A stretch of DNA of 64,000 bases, taken from positions 13,803 to 77,802 of the forward strand of contig JAZNVH010000032.1 in assembly GCA_045592745.1 (NCBI GenBank). Direction: 5' to 3'. Under the pieces are notes generated by a model. The model was not told the origin of the DNA and ran no database searches. It saw only the letters and a program-made list of their open reading frames with translations. Below, one piece after another: positions 53,051 through 60,982 of the stretch; the stretch's first letter is position 1; the number at the start of each line of letters is the position of its first letter. The translations under genes were made by a program, and so were the position numbers. The stretch is from Aphodoplasma sp045592745 (GTDB lineage Bacteria; Bacillota; Clostridia; UBA1381; UMGS1253).

Positions 53051-53431
53051 GTGGCAAAGAAAAGCATTTATAACAGCGTAAGCCGTGAAAAAAAGGATAA
53101 TACAAAAACCGTTTGCATTGTACTCGGAGCTATTATAACACTTTTGGTTATATTTATTGTGTGGTGTGCGTTTGTTTTTTCAGATGGTGGAAGTTATGAA
53201 AACACCGCCAAGGATGTTACGACGCTTAAGCTTGAGATTGAACAAAAGGACTTTGAGATTAACGAGCTTAAAGAAAAGGTTGTAAAGCTTGAGGAGCAAA
53301 AAAGACAGCTTGAGCTTGAGATTGCAGCAAACAAGCAACAAAATGAGCAGACAAACGAACAGCAAGAATCATCAGGTGAGACTGAAGACGGGATGCAAAT
53401 GCCCGAGCAAACAGAAAATATTGCACAATAA
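53051..53431 (+). CDS. Small single-pass membrane protein with coiled coil, unknown
   Basis: A 126-residue protein with a GTG start after GGGGGGAG. A basic cytoplasmic start (KKSIYNSVSREKKDN) is followed by one helix (about 20-43), a heptad coiled coil (about 57-95, KLEIEQKDFEINELKEKVVK...) and a Gln/Glu-rich tail. The layout resembles division or septum proteins such as DivIC/FtsL, but I see no specific motif and do not assign it. It lies 21 bases after addA. Confidence 0.7.
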   Translation: MAKKSIYNSVSREKKDNTKTVCIVLGAIITLLVIFIVWCAFVFSDGGSYENTAKDVTTLKLEIEQKDFEINELKEKVVKLEEQKRQLELEIAANKQQNEQTNEQQESSGETEDGMQMPEQTENIAQ

Positions 53432-53495
53432 AATATCCTGATTTTATAATATTGGTATTTATATGAATGAAAATATAAAAAAATTCATAAAAAAC

Positions 53496-53524
53496 TTGAC
53501 ATTACCAAAAAAAATCAGTATAAT
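53496..53524 (+). promoter_or_regulatory. Promoter of the DUF177-rpmF unit
   Basis: TTGACA at 53496-53501 and TATAAT at 53519-53524, spacer 17, 29 bases before the start. A near-consensus promoter. Confidence 0.8.
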
Positions 53525-53553
53525 ATTAATTGCGGTTTTTATGAGGTGTATAT

Positions 53554-54063
53554 ATGGAACTGAATTTAACTGATATTGTAAAAAGTGATGGGAGCGAAAA
53601 ACGCTTCAGTGACAAGCTTTCTCTTGAGCCTGTGAAGTATATGGGCCTTGAGGTTCGTTTTGACGAAGACGTGTTTGTAGAAGGATGCGTTAAAAACGTG
53701 AGCGGTGTACTTGAGCTCGATATGAAGATATCGTGCAAGATTTTTACACAGTGTGCGCGTTGCCTTGAGAGCGTTGAAAGAGAGCTTTGTGAAAACGTGC
53801 GTGAAACGCTTTTGCAGGAAGGCGAGGAAGGACTTGACAATAATGATAACGACGGTGATGTTATTGTTTTTTCGGGTTACTTATTACCGCTTGATGAAAT
53901 CGTGTTAAACGCTATCTTAGTGAGCATGGATGTGAGGTATTTGTGCTCCGAGGATTGCAAGGGATTGTGTCCTGTATGCGGTAAAAACTTGAATGTTGAA
54001 TCTTGTGACTGTAAGAGCGACATTGTTGACCCTCGGTTTGAAGTGTTATCAAAATTAATATGA
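53554..54063 (+). CDS. DUF177/YceD protein (23S rRNA accumulation)
   Basis: A 169-residue protein always found just before rpmF. Core motifs are KISCKIFTQCARCLE (a CxxC pair) and, at the C-terminus, CSEDCKGLCPVCGKNLN with ESCDC, a likely zinc site. In several bacteria it affects 23S rRNA levels. rpmF follows 36 bases later from the same promoter. Confidence 0.92.
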   Translation: MELNLTDIVKSDGSEKRFSDKLSLEPVKYMGLEVRFDEDVFVEGCVKNVSGVLELDMKISCKIFTQCARCLESVERELCENVRETLLQEGEEGLDNNDNDGDVIVFSGYLLPLDEIVLNAILVSMDVRYLCSEDCKGLCPVCGKNLNVESCDCKSDIVDPRFEVLSKLI

Positions 54064-54099
54064 TAAATAAATTGTTTAATATAATAGGAGGTGTATCTC

Positions 54100-54279
54100 A
54101 TGGCAGTACCAAAGGGAAAAGTATCTAAGGCAAGAAGAGATAAAAGAAGAGCTAATTGGAAGCTTGAAGCTCCGAATCTTGTAAAGTGTCCTAATTGTCA
54201 AGAGTTGAAAATGCCGCACAGAGTTTGTGGTAATTGTGGCTTTTACAAGGGCAGAGAGGTTCTTAAAGTGGCTGAGTAA
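54100..54279 (+). CDS. rpmF: 50S ribosomal protein bL32
   Basis: A 59-residue protein: MAVPKGKVSKARRDKRRAN, then a zinc ribbon of four cysteines (CPNC and CGNC) and GREVL. It is the zinc-binding C+ form of bL32. AGGAGGTG lies before the ATG at 54100. The GTG 9 bases earlier is part of that site. Confidence 0.97.
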   Translation: MAVPKGKVSKARRDKRRANWKLEAPNLVKCPNCQELKMPHRVCGNCGFYKGREVLKVAE

Positions 54280-54306
54280 TACTTATTATTTATTTGCCTG
54301 AGTAAG

Positions 54307-54332
54307 GCGGACGCAGATGCGTCCGCTTTTTT
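54307..54332 (+). terminator. Rho-independent terminator after rpmF
   Basis: An 8-base-pair G+C-rich perfect stem (54307-54314 with 54319-54326), 4-base loop, six T after it. Confidence 0.92.
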
Positions 54333-54397
54333 CGTGTCTGAAAAAAGTAATAGAATATCAAAGATGTTGCATAAATTTATATACAGGAGGCGATAGT

Positions 54398-54655
54398 ATG
54401 CTCAGAGCGGGGGATTTGAGGCAAAAGGAAGTTATCAATGTTGCGACGGGAATGAGGCTCGGTTTTGTAAGTGATGTTGAAATTAATTTTGAAGATGGTT
54501 ATATTGAGTCCATAGTTGTACCCGGACCAAGCAGATTTTTTTTCTTTTTTGCAAAAAGTGATGATTATATCATACCGTGGAAGGATATTATACGCGTCGG
54601 TGACGATATTATTTTGGTCGACATGCCACAGCTTGTAAATAAAACTGCAAGATAG
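54398..54655 (+). CDS. YlmC/YmxH family PRC-barrel protein
   Basis: An 85-residue protein starting MLRAGDLRQKEVINV, with GMRLGFVSDVEINFEDG, VPGPSRFFFFF and a beta-rich PRC-barrel. This is the sporulation-associated YlmC/YmxH family. Its function is not known in detail. ATG at 54398 has AGGAGGCGA upstream. A promoter for nrdR follows immediately. Confidence 0.88.
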   Translation: MLRAGDLRQKEVINVATGMRLGFVSDVEINFEDGYIESIVVPGPSRFFFFFAKSDDYIIPWKDIIRVGDDIILVDMPQLVNKTAR

Positions 54656-54656
54656 C

Positions 54657-54685
54657 TTGCAAAAGTGAAAAAATTAGTGTATAAT
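54657..54685 (+). promoter_or_regulatory. Promoter of nrdR
   Basis: TTGCAA at 54657-54662 and TATAAT at 54680-54685, spacer 17, 50 bases before nrdR. Confidence 0.65.
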
Positions 54686-54734
54686 ACTTAAAAAGTGTGT
54701 TTTAATTTTAATATTATGTAACGGAGGAAAAAAT

Positions 54735-55190
54735 ATGAAATGTCCGTTTTGTGGTTTTGCTGACAGTAAAGTTATAGACTCGCGTCCTACTGAAGAGGGG
54801 ACTTCGATACGTCGCAGAAGAGAGTGTATAGAGTGTGGCGGTCGTTTTACAACGTATGAAAAGCTTGAGACTATACCGCTTATTGTTATAAAAAATGATG
54901 AGTCAAGAGAGCCTTTCGACCGTCATAAGCTTCTTAGCGGTATTATGAGTGCTTGTGTTAAGCGCCCCGTACCAACTGCTAAGCTTGAGGAACTTGTTGA
55001 TGATATTGAAGCATCAATGTCAAATTCTTTAAGGCGTGAATTTACATCGGAGGAAATCGGTGAAATGGCAATGGATCGCCTTAAAAAGCTTGATGAGGTG
55101 GCATATGTACGTTTTGCATCGGTTTACAGACGTTTTCAGGATGTGGATACGTTCAGAAATGAATTAAACAAGCTTCTTGGTGGAAAGTAA
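54735..55190 (+). CDS. nrdR: Ribonucleotide reductase regulator NrdR
   Basis: A 151-residue repressor. N-terminal zinc ribbon with MKCPFCGF and CIECGGRFTTYE, then an ATP-cone domain (LIVIKNDESREPFDRHKL...). It senses (d)ATP and represses ribonucleotide reductase genes, none of which are here. ACGGAGGAAA lies before the ATG. Confidence 0.97.
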   Translation: MKCPFCGFADSKVIDSRPTEEGTSIRRRRECIECGGRFTTYEKLETIPLIVIKNDESREPFDRHKLLSGIMSACVKRPVPTAKLEELVDDIEASMSNSLRREFTSEEIGEMAMDRLKKLDEVAYVRFASVYRRFQDVDTFRNELNKLLGGK

Positions 55191-55231
55191 TCTTTGTTTG
55201 AGATATCGCTTGTGATGAAATGAGGAATTTT

Positions 55232-56089
55232 ATGCCGAGTTTTATTGATTTACATACACATACGACGGCGTCCGACGGTGCTATGACGCCGGCAGAGCTT
55301 GTGCGTTATGCTGAAGAATGTGGACTTAGTGCTATTGCGATAACCGACCACGACTCTGTTGATGGTCTTGAAGAGGCGCGCGCAGCTTCACAAGGACTTG
55401 ATATTGAGGTTATAGATGGAATAGAATTAAGTGCTGAATATGAAAATGAACTACACATTTTAGGGCTTTATATTGACCCGTATGCAGCGATGCTGCAGGG
55501 AGCTATGCAGGAGCTTTGTAACAAGCGCGAACAGCGTAACGAAAAGATGATTGTGCGACTTTCAGAGCTTGGTTTTGATATTACACGTGATGATGTTTTA
55601 TCAAAATGTGCACTCGGTAATATGTCAAATGTGGGACGTGTTCATATTGCGCTGGCACTTATAGAAAAGGGATATGCAACGGATATTGATGATGCGTTTT
55701 CAAAATATCTTGCCAAAGGTGGAGCTGCGCACATTCCGCGTGAGCGTTTTTCACCCAAAAAATGCATTGAAATTATAAAAAGTTCGGGTGGGTATGCTTT
55801 TTTGGCACACCCTGCATATTCGCAGAAGGACCCCGAAAAGCTGTGTGCACTTATAGATGAGCTTGTATGTTATGGTCTTGACGGTGTTGAGTGTTATCAC
55901 AGTGCGCTGACGGAAAAGTATAGCCAGATGTGTGTGGATATATGCAAGAGCCGTGACCTTTTAATCAGCGGCGGCTCGGATTTTCATGGACTTAACAGGA
56001 TGGATGTTCGTATCGGACAGGTTAGTGACGGAAGATATATCGAGTATGATATATTGGGTGATATAAAAATAGAAATAGAAAAGCTTTGA
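55232..56089 (+). CDS. PHP-domain phosphoesterase (RNase AM/YciV-like)
   Basis: A 285-residue PHP phosphoesterase. Metal ligands are in FIDLHTHTTASDG, ITDHDSVDG, DGIELSAE, HILGLYID, FLAHPAY and GSDFHG. The family hydrolyses 3',5'-nucleoside bisphosphates or RNA 5' ends. ATG at 55232 is chosen since GAGGA lies 5 bases upstream; ATG at 55220 overlaps that site. It lies 41 bases after nrdR, probably in the same unit. A terminator follows. Confidence 0.9.
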   Translation: MPSFIDLHTHTTASDGAMTPAELVRYAEECGLSAIAITDHDSVDGLEEARAASQGLDIEVIDGIELSAEYENELHILGLYIDPYAAMLQGAMQELCNKREQRNEKMIVRLSELGFDITRDDVLSKCALGNMSNVGRVHIALALIEKGYATDIDDAFSKYLAKGGAAHIPRERFSPKKCIEIIKSSGGYAFLAHPAYSQKDPEKLCALIDELVCYGLDGVECYHSALTEKYSQMCVDICKSRDLLISGGSDFHGLNRMDVRIGQVSDGRYIEYDILGDIKIEIEKL

Positions 56090-56105
56090 TAAAATCAGTA
56101 TAAAA

Positions 56106-56146
56106 ATACCCCCAAAGAGTGTTTTGCTCTCTGGGGGTATAGTTTT
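56106..56146. terminator. Terminator between PHP and dehydrogenase genes
   Basis: A 14-base-pair stem with one mismatch (56106-56119 with 56127-56140). T-rich on both outer sides, so it may serve both converging genes. Confidence 0.85.
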
Positions 56147-56155
56147 TAGTATGTA

Positions 56156-57181
56156 TTACTTTTTCTTTCCAACGTTGTTGTGTGTCATGTTTTTAGCTAC
56201 TTCCCACGGAATGTCAAGCCATGTGGGCTTTCCTGCCATATCGTTTTCGATATCTGTAAGAAGTGCTTCTGTAATATAGTGGCGACGGTCTACTGTTGGT
56301 CCACCCTTATGAGGTTGCATGATAACTCTTTTGCGACCGTAGTATATATCACTTACCGGCGGTTCTTCATGGAATACGTCCAAAACAAAGTACAAACGAT
56401 CTTTTTTGATTTCGTTCAAAAGAGCCTCTTCATCAACAACAGAACCTCTTGCTGTGTTTATAAAGAGAGCATCATCCTTCATAAGAGCGAAATGCTCAGC
56501 TTTAATCATACCAACTGTTTGAGGTGTTTGTGCTGTCTGGATTGAAACTATATCACTTAGTCTAAATACATCTTCAAGTGAAACCTGCTCGATGTTATTT
56601 TCCTCAAGATAATCCTGTGGAAGAGTTCTTCTCGAATAAAGCTTAATTTTAACGTGGAATGGTTTTAAAAGCTTTATAAGATATCTTGCAATCGCACCAA
56701 AGCTTACAATTCCGACTGTTTTATCATAAAGACCTTCTGAACGTGTTACATTAGGATCGCGCCAACCTCTCTCATATGAAACAAGGTGAGCATGGAACGG
56801 AATCATACGAAGTGATGAAAGCATATATGCAAGACATGATTCTGCAACTGATTCTGCAAAGAATTCGTTACCGCCAAGCACTTTTATGCCACGATTGTAT
56901 ACTTCTTCGCACAGAAAATCTGTTACTGAGCCTGCAGTGTGTGCAAAGTACTTTAATTTGTCAGCATGCTTAAGTACATCTTCATCTACGCAAGGTGAAC
57001 CCCAACCTGTTAGGACTACGTCTTTGCCTTTGATGTTTTCGCAAAGCTCTTCGTGTGTAAATTGTCTTCCTGTTTCATTGAAGACAACATTACCCATTTT
57101 CTTCATTCTTTCAATTGTTTCAGGGTAAAAGAATGTGGGAAAATAAGAAATGCTTGTGGGCATTGTTACTAAAATATCCAT
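56156..57181 (-). CDS. D-2-hydroxyacid dehydrogenase (SerA-like)
   Basis: A 341-residue NAD-dependent enzyme. The Rossmann loop is GIVSFGAIARYL (about 163-174). The catalytic triad reads Arg in FINTARGSVVDEEAL, Glu in DVFHEEPP and His in MQPHKGGPT. The substrate is unknown; there is no C-terminal ACT domain, so phosphoglycerate dehydrogenase is not assumed. An AAAGGAG site precedes the ATG. It follows the copper-amine-oxidase-domain gene by 41 bases on the same strand. Confidence 0.88.
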   Translation of the reverse strand: MDILVTMPTSISYFPTFFYPETIERMKKMGNVVFNETGRQFTHEELCENIKGKDVVLTGWGSPCVDEDVLKHADKLKYFAHTAGSVTDFLCEEVYNRGIKVLGGNEFFAESVAESCLAYMLSSLRMIPFHAHLVSYERGWRDPNVTRSEGLYDKTVGIVSFGAIARYLIKLLKPFHVKIKLYSRRTLPQDYLEENNIEQVSLEDVFRLSDIVSIQTAQTPQTVGMIKAEHFALMKDDALFINTARGSVVDEEALLNEIKKDRLYFVLDVFHEEPPVSDIYYGRKRVIMQPHKGGPTVDRRHYITEALLTDIENDMAGKPTWLDIPWEVAKNMTHNNVGKKK

Positions 57182-57222
57182 GACTATGTCACTCCTTTAT
57201 ATTTATCAAAGCCATGCTTTGA

Positions 57223-58818
57223 TTATTTACTTGTTATCCATACTGTTTTTGTATCTGACTGCCACTCTACTGTTTTATTAAAAGCTTCGCTGATAAAACG
57301 CACGGGTACGAGTGTACGGTCGTTTATTATCATTGAAGGGCAATCGAGTGTAGCCTCATATTCGGCTCCGTCATAATATGTAATGTGTGCTTTGTCGGCG
57401 CCAACGGTCATCTCTATCGTGTTACCGTTTTTTGATATAGTTATATTTTTCGTTTGGGCATCATAGCTTACTTTTGCGCCAAGTGCTTCCGCAACTGCGC
57501 GCACAGGGACAATTGCGCGGTCATTTATGATTGTCGGTTCGCTGTCAAATGCAACAAAGTGGCCATCTATACGAACCTCGATGCCTTTTTGTTCAAGGTT
57601 TTCATTGGGGCTTCCCTTTGGCAATAGAACTGTGTGGTTATTTGTTCTGTCGACAAACATAAATTTGCCTCTTGTAGAATAGCTGTTTAAAATAGAAAAT
57701 GCTGTGGAATTATCTGTTTGATGCCAGTTTATAGCATCTGTGCTGATAAGATTTACAGGTCTTTTATCGGATGCAATTCCAAAAACTGAGCCGTATATGT
57801 TAAGTCTTAAATCGCTTGAAAGAACGACGCTTGAATTATCTATCTTGTTGTTTTTATCAGTTTTTAAAATTGATATACCTGCCGTATTTATAGCACAGTC
57901 ATGCCAAAGATATGTTTCAATTAAGTTTTCATCTTTGTCGGTTGTTTTATATAGGGGCATATAAAATTTATCAGAAAATTCCCAGTGTAATGTATCTGAA
58001 CATTTATACACGTCAAAGAAGTTGTCATCATATACGGTTGCAATATAAAAACTGCCGTTATAGTATGATGCAAGTGTTGGCTTTGTGTTTGGAAGAGATA
58101 ATGATATGTAATCTCTGTCAGGCAAAGATGAATAATAAAGTTTTGTTTCGGTATTTTCGTTTTTTATTGCGGTATATACTTGTTTTGCTGTGTCATACGA
58201 AACGTAATCGTACGGCAAAAGATATGTATTTAAATCAAGGTCGAATATTACGGATTTAGTGCCGTTTTCAGTACTAAGACCATTTACGATATACATATTG
58301 TTGTATTGGTCAACTGTAAACTGTCCGTTTAAAACCTTGTCATTTGTAAGCTTTGTCCAACTTTTTGCATCAAATGAGCAATACACGTATGCAGCGCTTT
58401 CTGTTTTGCTTTCTTTTTCGTATGCTGTATATATTCCATTTTGGAAATGAATCACTGTATCGGGAGTGAATTTATAAAGCAGTTCAAAATTTGCACCATC
58501 ATAGGATTTTACAAGGTATCCATTATAAAAAACGATAAGCGAATCGGAAGAAGGCTTTTTGTCTGAAATAATACGCGCACCGTTTGAGCCGTCTATAAAA
58601 TGCCACGATTTTGCATCGTGTGAATAAAAAAGTCCTGCGTCATTATTGCTCATATAATATACCTTGTTTACGTATGTAACTGTATCAGATACGATGCTGT
58701 CTGAAGGGTAATTTGTTTCAACAACATCAAAGTATGTGTAGTTATTGGCAAATATGGTGCTACACGACAACAAACATACGATAACAGAAATTAAAATTAT
58801 GCGCGTTAAATTTCTCAA
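57223..58818 (-). CDS. Exported protein with two copper-amine-oxidase N-type domains
   Basis: A 531-residue secreted protein. Signal peptide ILISVIVCLLSCSTIFA near the start. A long beta-rich region of unknown role with WH- and WT-type repeats follows (residues about 25-410), resembling a beta-propeller. Two tandem stalk-type domains end it (VPVRAVAEALG near 455 and VPVRFISEAF near 510), common in Clostridia as wall-associated modules. TTG at 58818 with GGAGGGG upstream is chosen. The upstream ATG at 58863 lies inside the promoter and cannot be translated from it. Confidence 0.85.
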   Translation of the reverse strand: MRNLTRIILISVIVCLLSCSTIFANNYTYFDVVETNYPSDSIVSDTVTYVNKVYYMSNNDAGLFYSHDAKSWHFIDGSNGARIISDKKPSSDSLIVFYNGYLVKSYDGANFELLYKFTPDTVIHFQNGIYTAYEKESKTESAAYVYCSFDAKSWTKLTNDKVLNGQFTVDQYNNMYIVNGLSTENGTKSVIFDLDLNTYLLPYDYVSYDTAKQVYTAIKNENTETKLYYSSLPDRDYISLSLPNTKPTLASYYNGSFYIATVYDDNFFDVYKCSDTLHWEFSDKFYMPLYKTTDKDENLIETYLWHDCAINTAGISILKTDKNNKIDNSSVVLSSDLRLNIYGSVFGIASDKRPVNLISTDAINWHQTDNSTAFSILNSYSTRGKFMFVDRTNNHTVLLPKGSPNENLEQKGIEVRIDGHFVAFDSEPTIINDRAIVPVRAVAEALGAKVSYDAQTKNITISKNGNTIEMTVGADKAHITYYDGAEYEATLDCPSMIINDRTLVPVRFISEAFNKTVEWQSDTKTVWITSK

Positions 58819-58844
58819 ATCACACCCCTCCCTTATTTCCATTA

Positions 58845-58873
58845 ATTTTACCATAATCCACAAGGTGTGTCAA
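58845..58873 (-). promoter_or_regulatory. Promoter of the copper-amine-oxidase-domain gene
   Basis: On the minus strand, TTGACA (58873-58868) and TAAAAT (58850-58845), spacer 17, ending 26 bases before the chosen TTG start. Confidence 0.7.
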
Positions 58874-58932
58874 TGAAAATGAGTACAAATTATAAGTGTT
58901 TTTTAATATATTGTAAATTTTATAAAATGTAC

Positions 58933-58961
58933 TTGCAAAAGCAGGGGAAATGGGATATAAT
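58933..58961 (+). promoter_or_regulatory. Promoter of yajC
   Basis: TTGCAA at 58933-58938 and TATAAT at 58956-58961, spacer 17, 49 bases before yajC. Confidence 0.7.
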
Positions 58962-59010
58962 ATTTACCATAAAATATATGCCGCACAAGGCGGCGGATTG
59001 GAGAAATGTT

Positions 59011-59412
59011 ATGTTTGGTATTATTGCAAATGCAGCAGCTGCAGCTCCTGCTCAGGCTGGTGCAGCCAGTGGTATGTCCGGTATTCTTATGATTGTTATT
59101 ATGTTTGCGGTTATGTATTTTATCCTTATTCGTCCTCAGAAGAAAAAGGAAAAGCAGACAAAAGAAATGATTGCCGCTTTGGGTGTTGGTGATGTTGTTA
59201 CAACTATTGGTGGAATTATGGGTAAAATTACAAAGGTTAAGGACGATGAAATTATCCTTGTAACAGGTATGGTTGGAAACCCCAACGAGCGTTCTACAAT
59301 GCGTTTTGCGAAGTGGGCGATTCGTGATGTTGTAAAGAAGGCTGAAAATGCAAAAGTCATTGATGAGCCTGTAGAGGCAGAAGAAACAGACAGTGCGGCA
59401 GAGGAAAACTAA
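59011..59412 (+). CDS. yajC: Preprotein translocase subunit YajC
   Basis: A 133-residue protein with an Ala-rich start, one helix (MIVIMFAVMYFILIRPQKKK, about 27-46) and a cytoplasmic domain (ALGVGDVVTTIGGIMGKI). It assists SecDF-YajC in protein export. ATG at 59011 has TTGGAGAA upstream and is the family start. The longer ORF from 58867 would begin inside the promoter. Confidence 0.95.
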   Translation: MFGIIANAAAAAPAQAGAASGMSGILMIVIMFAVMYFILIRPQKKKEKQTKEMIAALGVGDVVTTIGGIMGKITKVKDDEIILVTGMVGNPNERSTMRFAKWAIRDVVKKAENAKVIDEPVEAEETDSAAEEN

Positions 59413-59526
59413 TAATATTTTTCTTTATTATTTATGCATTTGTTGAATAAAAATAAAATGTCTTGAATAGTGTATAACATACACCGTTTAAGGCATTTTT
59501 TTGTTTGTGATTGGGGGAGTGTTAAA

Positions 59527-59946
59527 ATGGTAAAAAATACAATGGCTGTCAATACCGAAAATGATAAGAGCTGGGGAAGAGGTATTTTTAAGGGTACACT
59601 TGTTTCGCTTGCTATAAGCTTTATATCTTTTGTGATTTTTGCATTTATTTTAATGTTTTTGGCAATTGATGAAAAAATAGTGTCGGTGATTTCGGTGTGT
59701 ATAAGCTTGGCATCGGTATTTATTGGCTCATATGTCGGCGCAAAGATTGTGGGTCAGAAAGGCTGGCTGTGGGGTGGTATATGCGGCCTTGTATATTATG
59801 TGATTTTATACATAAGCGCTATTGCGGCAATAAAAGAATTTAATTTTTCGCCAAAGACGTTTATTATGATGCTTATAGGAACGCTTGTGGGAATGATTGG
59901 CGGAATTTTTGGGATAAACAGTGGTGGAAAAAAGAAAAGAAGATGA
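59527..59946 (+). CDS. TIGR04086-type small membrane protein
   Basis: A 139-residue protein with four helices (about 19-41, 46-67, 77-98 and 108-128), a glycine-rich fourth helix and a basic end. It fits the TIGR04086 family, which is often encoded beside yajC in Clostridia. No function is known. GGGGGAGTG lies before ATG 59527. It lies 114 bases after yajC. Confidence 0.82.
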   Translation: MVKNTMAVNTENDKSWGRGIFKGTLVSLAISFISFVIFAFILMFLAIDEKIVSVISVCISLASVFIGSYVGAKIVGQKGWLWGGICGLVYYVILYISAIAAIKEFNFSPKTFIMMLIGTLVGMIGGIFGINSGGKKKRR

Positions 59947-59947
59947 T

Positions 59948-59979
59948 AAAAGGTCACCTGATATGAGGTGACCTTTTTC
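59948..59979. terminator. Bidirectional terminator
   Basis: A 12-base-pair perfect stem (59948-59959 with 59966-59977), A-run on one side and T-run on the other. It serves both converging genes. Confidence 0.92.
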
Positions 59980-59982
59980 CTT

Positions 59983-60975
59983 TTATTTAAACATTTTTTT
60001 TAGTCTTACGTCGTTGCCAAAAAAGCGTACGGGTATAAAGCGTTCAAGTATGCGCGAATGAAGACGCTCGGAATATACTTTTGCAATTTCGCTTATGGAA
60101 TAATTTGTGCTTATAACCATTTTTTTGCCAAGCAGCAGTCGGTCATTTACAAGGTCGAACAAAAACGAAACAGATTGCGCGTTAGTTGCTTCGCTTCCCA
60201 AATCGTCAATTATAAGAAGGTCACATTCGCGCATTTTGTCAAGCTCTCGTCTGCCTTCTTCCGGTGTGCTTCTGCCAAACATATAGTCTGAATAATATGA
60301 AAACAGCTTGGCACTGCTGTGATATATCACGCTGTAACCGTTATCTATGAGCTGTTTTGCTATGCATGTTGACAAAAACGTTTTTCCAAGTCCGACTCCG
60401 CCATAAAAAAACAGACTGTCGCGCGAAGTAGAAAAGTTGTCGGCAAAGCTTTTACATATAGACAAGGCCTCGCTCATTGCTTCTTTTTGTGATATGCCGG
60501 CCTTTTTATCAATTTCATCGTCAAAAAGGTTTATATCAAATTTGTCAAAGCTTTGCGTTTCAAAAAGTCTAAACAAATTTGACTTTTTGTATACCTCTTT
60601 TTTTAGCTTTGAGCTAAAGCATTCGCACATTTTTCCGTCTGCGTAGCCTGTGTCGTTACATATGCTACACCGATATCGTACGTCGGTATAGTTTTTGTCA
60701 AAGCCTGCACTTGCAAGCTCGCGCGCACGAAGCTCAGAGAGCATATCCATATTTTCTTTTAAATCGCGCGAGATTTGCTCGCCGTTTTGAGGATTTTTTA
60801 GTATTTCAAGTGCAGCGCTTGAACCAACGCGTGTGATTTGTTCATCTATTTCTTTTACTTTGCTGCATTTTTCGTACACTTCAAAAAGGCGCTGTTTTTG
60901 CTCGGTTAATTGTGTAAGCCTGAGTGTTTCATATTCCTGCTGAATTTTTTTATAAGTTTCCTGATCGTAAGACAT
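59983..60975 (-). CDS. DnaI-like helicase loader ATPase
   Basis: A 330-residue AAA+ protein. A zinc-ribbon-like CSICNDTGYADGKMCECF (near 100-117) and an AAA+ core with Walker A GGVGLGKTFL (about 190-199), LLIIDDLGSEATNAQ (Walker B) and sensor-like STNYSISE are visible. It loads DnaB helicase (gene at 8392) at the origin and restart sites, with DnaD. It lies 7 bases after the DnaD-like gene on the same strand, the usual pairing. Confidence 0.9.
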   Translation of the reverse strand: MSYDQETYKKIQQEYETLRLTQLTEQKQRLFEVYEKCSKVKEIDEQITRVGSSAALEILKNPQNGEQISRDLKENMDMLSELRARELASAGFDKNYTDVRYRCSICNDTGYADGKMCECFSSKLKKEVYKKSNLFRLFETQSFDKFDINLFDDEIDKKAGISQKEAMSEALSICKSFADNFSTSRDSLFFYGGVGLGKTFLSTCIAKQLIDNGYSVIYHSSAKLFSYYSDYMFGRSTPEEGRRELDKMRECDLLIIDDLGSEATNAQSVSFLFDLVNDRLLLGKKMVISTNYSISEIAKVYSERLHSRILERFIPVRFFGNDVRLKKMFK

Positions 60976-60982
60976 ATATTAT

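Noticed and set aside
57205..57223. Terminator between the copper-amine-oxidase-domain gene and the dehydrogenase
   Set aside because: An 8-pair hairpin exists but no T-run follows on the minus strand, so the two genes may still be co-transcribed.
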